From the NCBI GenBank assembly GCA_050084515.1, contig CM114271.1, positions 22,134,001 to 22,198,000 on the forward strand: a stretch of DNA of 64,000 nucleotides. The letters run 5' to 3'. Position numbers and translations under genes: made by a program. Position 1 is the first letter of the stretch, and each line of letters starts with the position of its first letter. Below, piece by piece: positions 44,240 to 56,400 of the stretch. A model generated the notes under the pieces. It saw nothing but the letters and a program-made list of their open reading frames with translations, had not been told where the DNA came from and ran no database searches. The stretch is from Blasia pusilla. Taxonomy: Eukaryota > Marchantiophyta > Marchantiopsida > Blasiales.

Positions 44240-47200
44240 CTGGGTTTGTCATATACAAACGTCCAATAGGATGTCCACATCCTTTTCTTGCACGTTTGCG
44301 CAAGTGCCATTGCTTCTTATTCCAAGAGTAATGAGAAGGGAACTCCAAATAAAGATATTGTCACGCAGTTGAATCAGAAACATTTGTTGCAAACCATTGA
44401 GTGAGAGTGGTTTCCTTACTTCGCTCCAGAATATTACCCAATGAATCTTGCCCATGAAAATATACCATTTGACTGTCTGGAAGATGAACAATCAATCTCA
44501 CAATACTTGGTTGCTCTGCATGTAGACTAAACTTGAAGATTCGCCAACATGCTTTTGAAGAAGAAACATACCTTCATACCACAGGATATAAATATTGTTA
44601 GGCTCCCACATAATATCATAGGAAAAAATAGGGAGATATTGAAAGATAGAAGGATCAAAATACCTTGCATAAAGATATAATGATGTCTCATCAATAGTAT
44701 CCTCCCATGATGTAGTATTTGCCAAGGTATATGATATGGCATCAGATCCCTTGTATACATACTTATAAAAGTACTTTACAGCCAAGATGCTATTTGTTAT
44801 CTCCAAATTTATATGACAATCAAATAAAGTACATAGCATTGGATTGTATGGAACCACCCAACGATTATCGAAGTCATGATTTGACTTATTAATCAATCTG
44901 CCATTATCACGCCTGCATTAACACATATAGAGCTTATTAGTAGTTGAGGACATACATAGCACACTAATAAAAGAGCATTAAATCATGAAATAAACAACAA
45001 AACCAATGAATTACCTCTTATAAATAGGATATCCATCCTCATTCTCCATTGTCATTGATGCAAACAGCATTGGGTATCCTTTGGAACATATTTTTTTCGT
45101 TTTATCCGTGCAAGGTGCAGTTGGATGTGCTACTCCACACGGACCATGAATCATACAATTTCTTACAGTAGAATATAGCCTAGGATGAGTGATAGGATTG
45201 GGGATCTCAGCAGATATAATATCATCAAAATCGGAGGTTGTCCTTGGCTTATCCTCAGAAGCAAGAATAATTAGGATATGCACATGTGGTAGCCCTCTCT
45301 TTTGGAACTCGACAACATGAATGCATCCTACTACTCGACCCAAAATATGCTTATCCAATATAAGTCTCAATAACTCCTTCTTCTTTTGTTAGAAAACACG
45401 TACAACCAGGTCAGGACGATCAGACGTTGATTGCCCATGAAGCAGAGCACCAGTAATCTCAGGCCATTTAGGGTTGCAAGTCATAGTCAAAAAGTAGTCT
45501 GGCTTCCCAAAATGTCTCACAATGGCCATAGCATCATGGTACAATTGATGCATATGACGGGGTCCTCCTATGAAAGACGAAGGTAAGATAATACGTCTCC
45601 CTAAGCCTTGACCGTTCATATCATGCCGAGTCATGGCATCTCTGACACCTTGGTATAAATCAGCTCTCAACTCTTTTTGATGCAATCGTATCCAAGTTAG
45701 CCGCTGCATTTCAATAGTCGCATACATATCCACCATATATTCTTGAGTAAGACGACCAAACCTCAGCAACCGATTATTATCCATAGCGTTAGCTCACATT
45801 TGAAGTCTAAATGAAGCAAATTGTAGTAATGGTCTTTGAACTCGCCTCATGAGTGGTAACTTCACCTTGCACTCCTCCTTGTACAATATCATCTTCATCC
45901 TCCTCCATGATAGCATCCCCTCTTAACGGCGCATCATGTCTATGATCATGTTGCACTTGCAAAGGTATCCTTGGATGCCAACCTGCTTCATCATAAACAA
46001 AAGGCAAAACAAAGTGCAATGGGATATAGGCTTCATTCAGATCTGATAGACGACGAATCCCTCCTCCATGTAAGCGAACAATAATATCACGTCCTTCTAC
46101 TGGCTCACTCCCATCTCCCGGCAAGATAGCTGCAATCTCTGAAGCAACAGGCCTGGTGTATCGTTTGGCATCGAGACCTCGCTTACTACCCTTAAGAACA
46201 ATATGGAAGTCAGAATTACATGGATCAATAGCCACATTTCGAAATAGAGCCACATATGGATTATGGGCATGTAAGATATCTTGTAATCCCCTTAAGATCT
46301 CTGGCCTCAATTGATCCCGATAATCTCCATTCATAATCCTTCTTCTATATTTCATCTGATGCTCATCATCATGAATATAAATCTGCGCAAATTGTGGAGG
46401 AGCACCACTTTCAGCATGAAGAGGTCCAATAGAATGATATACACCACCTTGAATCCTAAAGTTTCCTATACCACCTCGTTGCTCTGTCACATGGGCGCCA
46501 GTAGATGCCAATTGAAGAGCACTATTATAGGCACATGCATTGCGCAAAAAATGAAGACTATTTGAACTCCTACCAGAAAGTAATTCTGCTAGTATAGAAG
46601 GTGAAGTTGTCAAATATGGTAATTGAATCTTACCATGCCCACAACACACACCAAAAGGCGAGCTTATAAACCTATTATACTTCACTCTCTCACACTTCCA
46701 ATGTAGAGCATTGCAACTCGGACAAATAACATTCATAAGTCCAACACTAAAACGGCCAGTCATACTATCAATATGGTCTCCCAACCTAAGAATTCGAATG
46801 TGCTTTTCTTCAAAGTTAGGAATACGTGCAATATTATGCAACTTTTTCAAGTTCACAACCCTTCTGGATCCCACATTTGGAATTGAGGCATGTACATTGT
46901 CTTCATTTCCTTCACAATTGGCTCCAGTGGCATCACTCCTTATCAACAGATCGCCAACATGTGCAATCTCATGTACTTCATCCGAAAAAGATCCCACATT
47001 TGGAATCGAGGCATGTACATCCTCTTCATTCACTTCCATGTGGCCTTCACGATTAGATCCATTGGCATCACTCCTTATCAACGGATCGTTAACATCTGTA
47101 AACTCATGTACTTCATCCAAATGAGCACGTCTTCTTCTTTGGCCCTTAGCTCGAGCTACTTGACGCATGTGACATAATCGTAGAGGATTGGTAGGAACTC

Positions 47201-47250
47201 GAAGACTGCAAGTAGAGGTTAAGAAATTAATATATATGATTATAATAAAA
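44240..47250 (-). pseudogene. Helitron 1 Rep (HUH endonuclease) domain
   Basis: Rolling-circle Rep part of RepHel, which nicks and joins Helitron ends. A 487-codon open stretch (45807-47270) holds the conserved N-terminal block CPSCNALHWKCER, SPFGVCCGHGKIQLP, GVYHSIGPL and FAQIYIHDDEHQMKYRRRI. Next comes 45389-45784 (RLLRFGRLTQEYMVDMYATIE, GGPRHMHQLYHDAMAIVRHFGKPD, FLTMTCNPKWPEI). The HUH motif HVH lies at 45278-45286 within FQKRGLPHVHILI. The two-tyrosine region YFYKYVYKG is at about 44747-44773. A TAA near 45388 interrupts VVRVF-stop-QKKKEL. The protein is near-complete but not intact. Confidence 0.9.
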
Positions 47251-47419
47251 ACAAATATACATACAAACATATCTATATTATAATTTGAATATACAATTTA
47301 GAAATATACATTGGAGATGGTACGACCACAATCCTAGAGTTTGGAATAGCTTCAACTTCATGATGTACCATTATTGGCCTGCAAAAAATGTTGTTATTAG
47401 AAATCATTCATAAAAATTT

Positions 47420-48160
47420 AAGACCACCTTATAAATTTAAGCATACCTTATATTAGCTTGAGCATGAAAGTCATTAGTAGTCATGGCCTCGACTTCTTCT
47501 GTAGGAAGAAGATTGTGCCTCCTTCTCTGGCCTTGTGCTCTTGCAACTTGAAGCATAGCATGTAATCCTCGGGGGTTGGACGGAAGTGGTAGACTGAGAA
47601 AAAAATATTTATAAAAATCAAGTCATAATAATTATATTAAAAAATTCAACTTCAAAAAAGACCAATCAAAAATAAGAAATTGATAAGTGGAAGAAACATA
47701 CATGGGAGATGATGTAGTGTCTATTGAAGAATGAAGATTGTCATTGGTAGGTGTTGCTCCCAACCTGGACAAAGAATAAGAAAAGTCAAAATAGGAAATA
47801 TACTTCTGAATATATTCATAAGAAATGGTAGAAATGTTATACATAAATAAATACCTTCTACTATTTATGGCAGATGAGTCATCGATAATGGGTGGTTGTA
47901 ATTCTTCCATCGAAGCAACATTCACAATAGCTTCAGTAGATCTCAATTGAACTAATTTAGCATGTCTTTGCTTTTGTCCTTGAGCTCTCACAATTTGATG
48001 TATATCATCTAACCGTTGCGGGTTCCATGGATTTGGAAGTCTATAGCACAAACATGAAAGATATTAAAGTCACACAACAAATCTAGAGTGTGCACATATA
48101 GTTACGATATCATTATATTATCATAATGCAAAGCATCCTTACAGTGGAGATGACAAAGTC
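47420..48160 (-). pseudogene. Helitron 1 N-terminal tandem exons of RepHel
   Basis: Two exons repeat a motif that also starts the main Rep exon (47130-47215). The first (47500-47600) reads LPLPSNPRGLHAMLQVARAQGQRRRH. The second (47950-48051) reads RLPNPWNPQRLDDIHQIVRAQGQKQRHA. The Rep exon copy reads LRVPTNPLRLCHMRQVARAKGQRRRRAH. The three are separated by introns and short linkers. They are basic and likely part of a DNA- or nucleus-binding N-terminus; function is inferred only from composition. Confidence 0.6.
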
Positions 48161-48186
48161 GTTGAATGAGTTACGAATCGCATATC

Positions 48187-48396
48187 CTAAAGCGCCCTTC
48201 TCTTTCTTTGAGATGCAACCCTTCTAGCCTTCTTATATGCAAGATTCTCTGTTTCCTCCGAAATCCGCTTAGAAGATGGTGGACTACATGAAATGTGATG
48301 ATCATGCTCCACATTAGGTAAAAAGACTACATTGGTAATATCTGCGAATGGTCTTTTTTCATTCCGCCTCAATGGTTCCTCTTGACATTCATCCAT
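48187..48396 (-). CDS. Short basic exon upstream of Helitron 1 Rep
   Basis: 69 codons opening MDECQEEPLRRNEKRPFADI and ending ETENLAYKKARRVASQRKRR. The Lys/Arg-rich end looks like a nuclear localisation signal. It is probably the first coding exon of RepHel, since it precedes the tandem exons in the same orientation and runs into splice-like sequence near 48187. No family assignment beyond position. Confidence 0.4.
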   Translation of the reverse strand: MDECQEEPLRRNEKRPFADITNVVFLPNVEHDHHISCSPPSSKRISEETENLAYKKARRVASQRKRRAL

Positions 48397-48584
48397 CTTG
48401 TGACAAAATCAACCATCCAAGAAAAATATGTATTGACAATATATCAAAAAATATTAGAAAAAATAAGAAAAAAAAAATTTACCAAAAAGCTTAAACTCAA
48501 GTCTTGGTACGTGAATATTATATTCTATATAAAAAATAGAGCAACACATAACTTAAGTTTTAATAAAAATCTGAAATGGGAAAA

Positions 48585-49160
48585 TCATTCTAACGGGCAA
48601 TGAGACTCAGCCGTACTCATCTCACTTGAGTCCTCCAAGCAAATTGTATGACAGTCACTAATTTCCCATGACCCCGACCCGCAACAATCACGTACAAATG
48701 AATGGCTAGATGCTATAGGGTCCGAGGAAGGGATGCAATCATGTGTGGAATCTGTATCTTCTTCTCCCTCCTGACCTCCAACTACTCCTTGTGAAATAGA
48801 ATGATGATTCACCACGGGCGTGGTTAAAATCCTAGATGCAATCTCATCATAACTACAACTATGATCATTTCTCAAAGGGCTAATACTAACATTAGGAGCA
48901 TTAATCCCATTTTCAAAAATCGGCAATGGTACATAGCTAGGACTTGAAGCCTTATCCCTATTTTCAAAAATCGGTGATGGAACATAGCCATGACTTAAAG
49001 CATTATTCCTATTTTCAATGATCGGCGATGGAACATACTCCGGACTTGCTATTTGTATTACCTCTACAATGTCGACATCTATAGGTGTATAATCCCTTTC
49101 TTGTTCATCAAGAGGAACGTAGAACTCACCATCGCTAAAGCGTAAATCTTCAACACTCAT
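48585..49160 (-). CDS. Helitron-associated hypothetical ORF with YVPSPIFEN repeats
   Basis: 191 codons, acidic and Ser/Pro-rich, starting MSVEDLRFSDGEFYVPLDEQ. It has three tandem repeats of about 18-20 residues: EYVPSPIIENRNNALS, GYVPSPIFENRDKASS and SYVPLPIFENGINAPN (roughly residues 36-90). No known domain, transmembrane segment or signal peptide is seen. It has the same orientation as RepHel and lies upstream of it, so it may be an accessory ORF of the Helitron or an early exon. The repeats suggest selection-neutral expansion or a scaffold-like protein. Confidence 0.5.
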   Translation of the reverse strand: MSVEDLRFSDGEFYVPLDEQERDYTPIDVDIVEVIQIASPEYVPSPIIENRNNALSHGYVPSPIFENRDKASSPSYVPLPIFENGINAPNVSISPLRNDHSCSYDEIASRILTTPVVNHHSISQGVVGGQEGEEDTDSTHDCIPSSDPIASSHSFVRDCCGSGSWEISDCHTICLEDSSEMSTAESHCPLE

Positions 49161-49437
49161 TTATAGAGTATCCTGCATTATCCATATAATTATTTTAATA
49201 AAATAAATATTTAAAATAATAAAATAAATACTCAATAGAAAAGGATACTAAATTTCCACACATGAATATTAGTACACAAGCAGAGAAAACTTACTTTTTT
49301 GAGTCACTCCACTCCCAAAGAAATGAAACTTGATCGTTTGCTCAACTCAGCAATCTCAAACACACATATCTGAAAATAAAACGAAGATGGGTTTTTGATG
49401 ATTCATTGAATATAAAAAATATATAATACTCTTTTGG

Positions 49438-49638
49438 CTACTTATCTCCAATATCTCGACTATCGTCACTAATGTCTAAATCCGCATAATCCACACGCCT
49501 ATATTCCAGGTCGAACTCATCACCAACATACCATCCCTCTGAATCATAGACGGAAGTAGAAGAATATTCCCCATCGTCAAGATCTTCAAGAGGGCAACTA
49601 TCTATAGAGTAACTCTTATTACTATTGAGAGTTATCAA
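49438..49638 (-). CDS. Short acidic ORF upstream of Helitron ORFs
   Basis: 66 codons, rich in Asp/Glu/Tyr/Ser (SEGWYVGDEFDLEYRRVDYA, then DLDISDDSRDIGDK). No recognised family. It has the same strand as RepHel and lies within the Helitron interval. It may be an exon. Support is composition and position only. Confidence 0.3.
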   Translation of the reverse strand: MITLNSNKSYSIDSCPLEDLDDGEYSSTSVYDSEGWYVGDEFDLEYRRVDYADLDISDDSRDIGDK

Positions 49639-49659
49639 AATTTCCTGGCCTATTGAGAC

Positions 49660-50630
49660 TTCTCTAACCTCCTCAGTCTCATTGAAACCATTTGAAATAG
49701 CAGCAGAAAAAATTTAGAGTCCACATCAAAAAAAATTCATTTTCGTTGTGAGCGAGATAATGAAAATCTATGCTCATCTCTCTCTACCACATATTCAGGA
49801 CTCGTAATTATTACAATTTCTTTCACAATTAACGGCCTCTTGTAGCTCAATGAGGGAGTTGACATGCCGTAAGTTAGGCTCAATCCAACACTGCAAATTT
49901 AACAAGAGCAGATTAAATTATCAATATAAATTAGATATTTCAAGTAAGAAAAACGTAACTATAATTTCATAAAGCTCACCTAAAACAATCGCTATGATAT
50001 TTGTAAGAGAACAAGATCTGGGCACAGAAAAAACTAACACGGCTGGGATGGCGTAGGTCATTCCAGCCGCTTGGCATGGAGTGGTCATCCGCATAGCAAT
50101 GATTCAGGGCCGGAGGAGCCAATGGCAACGACGATGACGTGGATGCGGGACAGGAACATCAGTAGATGAAGGACAGGGAATAGCGATGGTGCAATTTGTT
50201 AAGGACGTCTCATGTCCCTTAGCACCACCTAAGGGAGAGGTTGTTGATCAGTGGAGAATAATCTCTGTTTATGTTACGTCGGCCATCAGAGTGCACCAAG
50301 AGAAACCTGAATAAGTGACAAGGACGGACGCCCGAGTTAGCGCTGTTGTAAGCGAAGTGAGCGCGGCGCCTAACAGTTAGAAAGAGACGCCCTTCCTACT
50401 GCACAGATGGTTGGTAAACGGAAGAGGGGCATCGGTGGGAGTCGACTGGCCGTTGAAACCTGGCACGCAGAGTTCACGACTATGCACCCACGCGTCGGAG
50501 GCGTTGACCGGATGGATCTAAGACGACCGGCAGACAGGGAGGTGGGGAGCGAGGGAGGGAGCAACTTCGACCTTTGGTAGGGACGGTTTACTTTTTGCTC
50601 CCAGTAGTGAACGCGATCCAATTTCCGACT
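49660..50630. other. No recognisable gene
   Basis: AT-rich stretch that becomes GC-richer after 50030. No ORF with motifs. It lies between Helitron ORFs and the LRR pseudogene. Confidence 0.4.
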
Positions 50631-50639
50631 TCGCTCACG

Positions 50640-51880
50640 AAAAGTCTAAATTGCGAGTTGTGAGTTTGGCTGATAATGGTCTTAGTGGAGAAATACCAAC
50701 CTGGTTGTGGAGCTTGGAGCAGCTGGAAGTGTTGAACCTCGCCTTGAACAAGTTGGAGGGTCGAATTCCTAGTAATGTGTCGCAGTTGAGTAAGTTTCTG
50801 AGTAATGATTCCGAATCCTCCGTCCAGGATCCCATTGAAGGCGCGACCAGCAAAAGCAGGCTGTATTACCTTTTATTCCTGGATCCCCGCCATTATATCA
50901 AGGACAACAAGATTACACATCATTGGTACGGCTACTACCTCATCGTGTACAAAGCCCTCGATCTATCAAACAACAACTTCTCGGGTGAAATTCCATGGGA
51001 GCTGGAGACTCTGCAGGGTTTACAATTTGTCAACCTGCGCAACAATAGCCTAAAGGGAAACTTGAATGTGAGCTTTGTCAAGATCAACTCTCTTCAAATT
51101 TGGCATCAAGCAGCGTATTGGCGTATCTTGCCCTGAATGACAACCAGTTCAGTGGACCAATTAGGCTCGATTTCAAAGAGCATTCGCTGCAAATCTTATC
51201 GTTAAATGGCAACAACTTTACGGGAGGAAGCCCTGGTTCACTGGAGTTGTGCGATGGGCTTGGTGATTGATTTCAGCAAAAACAACCTTTCGGGCGTCTT
51301 GCGAAGTTTCCCAGGGCTCTGCCGCTCGGCGATCTTGAAACTGACATCAAACGCATTCGGGGGAGAAGTTACGAGTTGGGTATAGAATCTGAAAGCGCTG
51401 CAAGTCTTGGATCTCTCAATGAATCAGTTTACTAGAAGTCTTCCGAATGATCTCAACAACCTTACTGGTTTCATGCGCGCATCCAGCGCTGGTCCGAAAG
51501 CGGCGGGTAGTCCTGTTGGCATTTCGGTGAAGTTTGAAATGTCGTTGTGGGGCAAAGGATCCCGGTTGAACTTCTCGTACATCGTGGAAACGTTTTCTTT
51601 AATGGATCTTTCGCAAAATATGTTCTCTTCGGAGATCCCTTCAACGGTATGAACGCTTAGCCAAATGCGTATCCTCAATTTGTCGTAGAATGCATTCAGC
51701 AGGGTGATCCCGAAAAGCTAGGGTTGATCACGACGCTAGAATCCTTGGATCTCTCGAGCAACAAGCTGAACGGCAGCATTCCGATTAGACTCGCCGAGCT
51801 GGATGGGCTTCAAGTTCTGAAGCTCTCCCGCAACAATCTCTCGGGCCGAGTTCCCACCGGGTGACTTGTTGAGCATGTCA
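50640..51880 (+). pseudogene. Leucine-rich repeat receptor-like protein fragment, broken
   Basis: Plant extracellular LRRs of the LxxLxLxxNxLSGxIP type: LRVVSLADNGLSGEIPTWLW, LEVLNLALNKLEGRIPSN, ALDLSNNNFSGEIPWELE, LQFVNLRNNSLKGNL, LALNDNQFSGPI, DLSMNQFTRSLPNDL, LMDLSQNMFSSEIPS, LESLDLSSNKLNGSIPIRLAELD and LQVLKLSRNNLSGRVPTG. The middle non-LRR island (SNDSESS...YYLIVY) resembles that of receptor-like proteins and PSKR/BRI1-like kinases. Frameshifts near 51110, 51270 and 51640 and stops break it, and no kinase domain follows. It is antisense to the Helitron that surrounds it and GC-richer than it, consistent with capture by the Helitron. Confidence 0.85.
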
Positions 51881-53495
51881 CCGCCCCTGGTAACCTGGGA
51901 GTTGGTACGTGCGAGCGAAGATGTCTGATCATGAAACCAAGATCCATGACATGACATGACATTTCTCGCTCTCTCAGAAACGTGAATCTTAATAATTCAG
52001 GATCCAGGGGGAACTGATCGCCAGCAACACCAAAAACTTTCGTTCTTATGAGTTGTTGGTTTCCTGCGCTTCGGCAAGTATAGGAAACGTGGCTAGGAAA
52101 AGAACTGCTACAACATATCTATCACCTATACACAGCGCACAAACATCATCTAATCCGAAGAGCTTCCCACATTTTCCCACGTCCCGCGATACTGTAATTG
52201 TTCACAACACTACTATTCGATCTTTGGATCTACCCAGCACATGGTAATTGCAGCCCGTGTGTGCATGCCATTGAAATCGATCTGACAGTCTCATCGTCGA
52301 CATCACAGGTTGAAACCACCAATCCATGTTGTCTGGATTTTTTAATTAATATGACTGAATCAGGTAATGATCTTAGTGGAATATGATTGCGCATTACAGC
52401 TCTATCAGGGTAGCTAGCACATCATGATCAGTCTTCTTTGACAGTCCCTTGGCTTTGCCATGGGATTGGGCCAAGAAAATTTCTCCGGCTAGTGCATCAC
52501 GATCGTCCGTATACACTACCGGGTTTCGTCACGTTTGCGCCCCATTCTCAAGCGCTTTCGCTGGGATCCCTGCTCTGTTCAGGAGGGACCAAGGACCTGA
52601 CCCTTCGGATGATTCACAACCCCATCATCATCAATGGATGATGTCACGAGCGAGCCCATTTTCACAAGAAAGGAAGTCAATGAGGTCGATGAAAAGGATG
52701 GAAAGCAAAAGGTCACTCGATTGTCTGCACCGAGTTTTGCTACTCTAACAGAGTTCACTCTCTTCTTGTCGTGGCCCAAGTGCACTGCTTTAGCATTGGC
52801 GACACTTGATGTGAAGGATTCTCACGAAAGTTTACCCCAGAATTATCCATAAATGCAGAAAGAAAGAGGAGGACCAGAATCATTCTTACCGCGATCAATA
52901 TTGTGATGAATGCGTGAAGTGGACGTGCTACAGATTTGCAGTGGACGGGCTGCAGAGTTAAGGCGGACGTGCTCCAGATTGAGGAAAATTTGACAAGGTG
53001 CAAATCATCCTCCACCTCCCCGCTTCTTGCTCGGATCTTCTCCCCGCTCCTTCCTACTTGGCGCGCCTCTTTGGAGGAGAGAGGGAAGTAACAAATATTT
53101 AACTGCATTCAAAAAATTCGAACATCAGCATGTGTCTCCACGTAACAGGTCCTTACTATGTTTATGTGCCAGATGTCTCAAACAAATGCCAAGCAAGGCA
53201 CGATTAGAGCATAATGCGAGATCTGATAGAAATAGGCCGAGATCGAATATAGAAGTTGACAAACATTGTGAAAAGAAAAACCCAACACCCTCGTAAGATC
53301 CACTTTCTTTTTTCCCTTTTGAGTAACCACCCTCTCGGTTAAAAATAAGGCCGTCTGAATAAAATCTGATGCAAATCTTTTTAACTTTTTCTCACAAGAG
53401 GACATTTCAGATGACCACTTGTGGAGGAGCTTCACTTCTTTGGGAACGGGGAGTTACCAAAAGAAGTAACCCCCCCTCCTCACATTATAGTATAG
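51881..53495. other. No recognisable gene; 5' part of Helitron 1
   Basis: Mixed-composition sequence with short ORFs (for example 52634-52852 on plus) that match no family I know. It may include further captured fragments. Confidence 0.35.
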
Positions 53496-53496
53496 A
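53477..53496 (-). other. Candidate 5' terminus of Helitron 1
   Basis: On minus A|TCTATACTATAATGTGAGG, the usual plant Helitron start TCTATA(C/T)TAT with the A target base before it. Confidence 0.5.
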
Positions 53497-56400
53497 TATC
53501 ATACAACTTGTTTTTTTTCCCTTCATAAGTAAAGTGGTATTTGGACAATGATTACAAATTTTTTATGCAAGTGAAATTGTAGACTTTCCCTCTCATCTAG
53601 AACAGAATTCTTTACATATTTAAATTTTGTAGTAATATTTAAAATATATACACTATTTTTACCATAAATACCATATTTGTATGGATGATGACCACTACCA
53701 ATCATCATATCAATAATACATTTAACACCTACATTACATAACACAATATGTAGTTGATGATGTGAAAGTGTATCTTTGTTTGTTTCCTGAAGTTTGACAT
53801 GGAGATTTGTAAATGATCATAAGAAATTGAAATCTTTCCAACCAAACACGTGACTTGGAAGCAAGGCTAAGCTAAATGCTAAAACTCCAGCTCCTCTGCT
53901 CTTTATTTACGATCCTTGTCATTCTCCATATCTATTACATGTGGACTAAATCCATGAATCACCAAGTAGGTTCCTGTAGCTTTACACCATTTCTATTTTG
54001 TAATAATATCATTATAGCACAAAATCTTCTAAATCAATTTCATACTGTTATGTGGAGGCTAGCCAAAAAATAAATATGTGTTTGAAGACACCCGAGTGAA
54101 TGTGTCCTCATTTTTCCCCAAAATACTTCTATGATACGTGATCCAAAATTTACATTCCTCAACACAACGTATGTAACAATAACTCAGGTTAAGAGACTAA
54201 TAGTCTATTGTAGTGAATCTTGAATGTTTCGTAAAAGCATAAGGCGGGGCGACTTAGAGTAAAAAAGAAATTCCTCTCAAATATTTCATGAGTACAAGAA
54301 TAAATAAGTATGAAGAATTCATGATGAGAAATGGAATTGTAATTCTTCCATTTGTTAACTCTGGCGGTGAAATTATGCCGCGAACTCAAATTTTCACTGG
54401 CGGGGTGCACTAGGGAAATTCTAAAATAATTCATGAAAGGTCCATTATATTCGAAAAGAGACATGGCACTTGCTTAGTAGAGTTGAGGACACAATCTTTT
54501 TGTCCAAGGTAACCAAATCCTATTCAGTTCGCGTTCCGACTTAGGTGTCACTACCTAGTAGGATGGTGTTGACGGTGCTTAGAGACTAGGATAAAGTGCC
54601 GATGTTAAGTAGGTCACTAGTGGAGTATGACGGCTGATGTGTTACACTTGAAGTGTGATCATCTTTGATTGATGAGATGGTCCAAGACCATGGCTGTTCC
54701 TCCCCTTAGATAGTGAGAAAAAAACGGTTATGTTTGAAGTTAAAAGTCCATTTTTCGAAGGCCAAGTCGACACCTCCTCTGGATTGTGCACTTTACTGCA
54801 TCTCGTGAGAGCAATTTACACCAGAGAGAAGGAAACGGCATCCATTCACCGAAGCTCAGGAATCCTAACCTCACCTCATAATGCAACACAAGCTTTCACA
54901 CAGCTAAAGAATGACTTGCAAAGGCAGACTCGTCTGTCAGATTTGATGCAGGAATCGGCCATGGAAATCCATTGCACGATAGCTTCACAGAATCAAAACT
55001 GGATTTCTTCGCTACACTCCTTGGCTTCATTGTTACTACCCAGCACCAAAAGAAAGCATGAGGCATGCTGCAAATTTTAAAACAACCATGTGTCAAGGGG
55101 GACTACCTTGTTGCTTGACTGACGCCCAAAAGTAGACCAGAACTCTGATTCATGATGGTGGCAAGAAATACTCTGCAGAATTTCCCAGTGACTGCTTGAA
55201 GTATCTCAGTAAAAATCAAGATCTACTTTCACTGGATCAGGACATACGCTGTCCTTCAATATTCAAGATAAAACTTGTTTAGCTACACACCCATATTCAC
55301 AGAATACATCTGGATTTACAACCAGATTATAACTCTTGTGAGAAAACTATTCACAAGATTCATACATGCTGGTTTTATAACATTCCTCTCTTCCCAGGTT
55401 TCAGTTGAACATTCCCACCCAGGGCTTCTGCATCCACTTAATCGTCTCCCATTTACGAGCACTTACACTTCCCAATTGCCACTTGCCACTTGCAGCTTAC
55501 TTGATTCCTCGTCCAACAAGAAATACTTTCACCACCACAGGAAATTAAAACAATCCGTCATGCTATGATCAGCTTCAGAAAATAAACAACGTATTCAAAA
55601 CACAAAAGTTAAACAAGACAGTTTGAGACGCACCAGCTGTCATGTAGTTTCTATCTTTGCAAGTTGACCAGCAGAGAGTTGATATGTCCCAGGTTCAGAG
55701 ATATGATAATTTCCACCCCCCGGTGCACTATAAAAACAAACAGAACATCCAAATCTGCTGAGGACAGTGGTTCCCAGGTCATCACATTTCTCTCTCAGAA
55801 AGTCAGACTTTCAGAGCAAGAAAATTAGACAATCTCAAGCCATCTACCAGTCCCAAGCCTGGATTCAACAAATATCCTTGACACAGAAGTTACAAACTAT
55901 GATGATAAGAATAGTCCGCAAAGCTCTATCCAACTGATTCCAGCTATCCAAAGTCGATAATAAGAGGTTGAAAAATGAATACTTATTACCCGTCCCATAC
56001 GCCTTTCCCATCATTGAGAACAAACTCCACAGTTGACGCCTGAATGGTCAACACCTGCATGAATTCTCAGGGCATCACATAACTCCCTGTTGGACTGACC
56101 TCACAACTGTCACTCTTATGGAGAAGACAAACTCCCGACATCCTTTGTGAAAGGGTAACCGACATGTACTAATTTGCCATGCCAAGTACAGGCAAAGAGT
56201 CCAAACCACTATTGTGGCTTAATTCTTTCGAGATTTCCGAAACCAATATGTGCGCCTACCAGCTCAAAAGAATAAGTTTTATTTTGCACTTCAGTACTGA
56301 ACTTCACACGCTCCTACCTGATTCAACTTTCAGGATTTCTCAAATGCACCTACTATCTTGATGAACTTGCATCAGAACAAGAAGATTTTCATTTATGCTG

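Larger units (their letters stand above)
32629..53496 (-). mobile_element. Candidate autonomous Helitron 1 (RepHel), interrupted by gypsy element 4
   Basis: On the minus strand the 5' end would be A|TCTATACTATAATGTGAGG at 53496. The 3' end is CTAG at 32629-32632, preceded by a hairpin (GCCGGTGC-ATC-GCACGGC, 32641-32658), the classic Helitron end structure. Between them lie Rep (HUH, two-tyrosine) and Pif1-like helicase exons, two accessory ORFs and a captured LRR fragment. Without element 4 the length is about 12 kb. The base after CTAG on the minus strand is A and not the expected T, because another Helitron-like end abuts here. The 5' boundary is less certain than the coding content. Confidence 0.6.

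Noticed and set aside
47200-47270. Signal peptide or membrane anchor at the start of the 487-codon Rep ORF (MFVCIFVFIIIIYINF)
   Set aside because: This AT-rich stretch precedes an exon start near TCSLRVP and is intron sequence read through.
54730-55080. 116-codon plus-strand ORF as a gene
   Set aside because: No motif, no splice context, and similar-sized chance ORFs occur throughout this interval.
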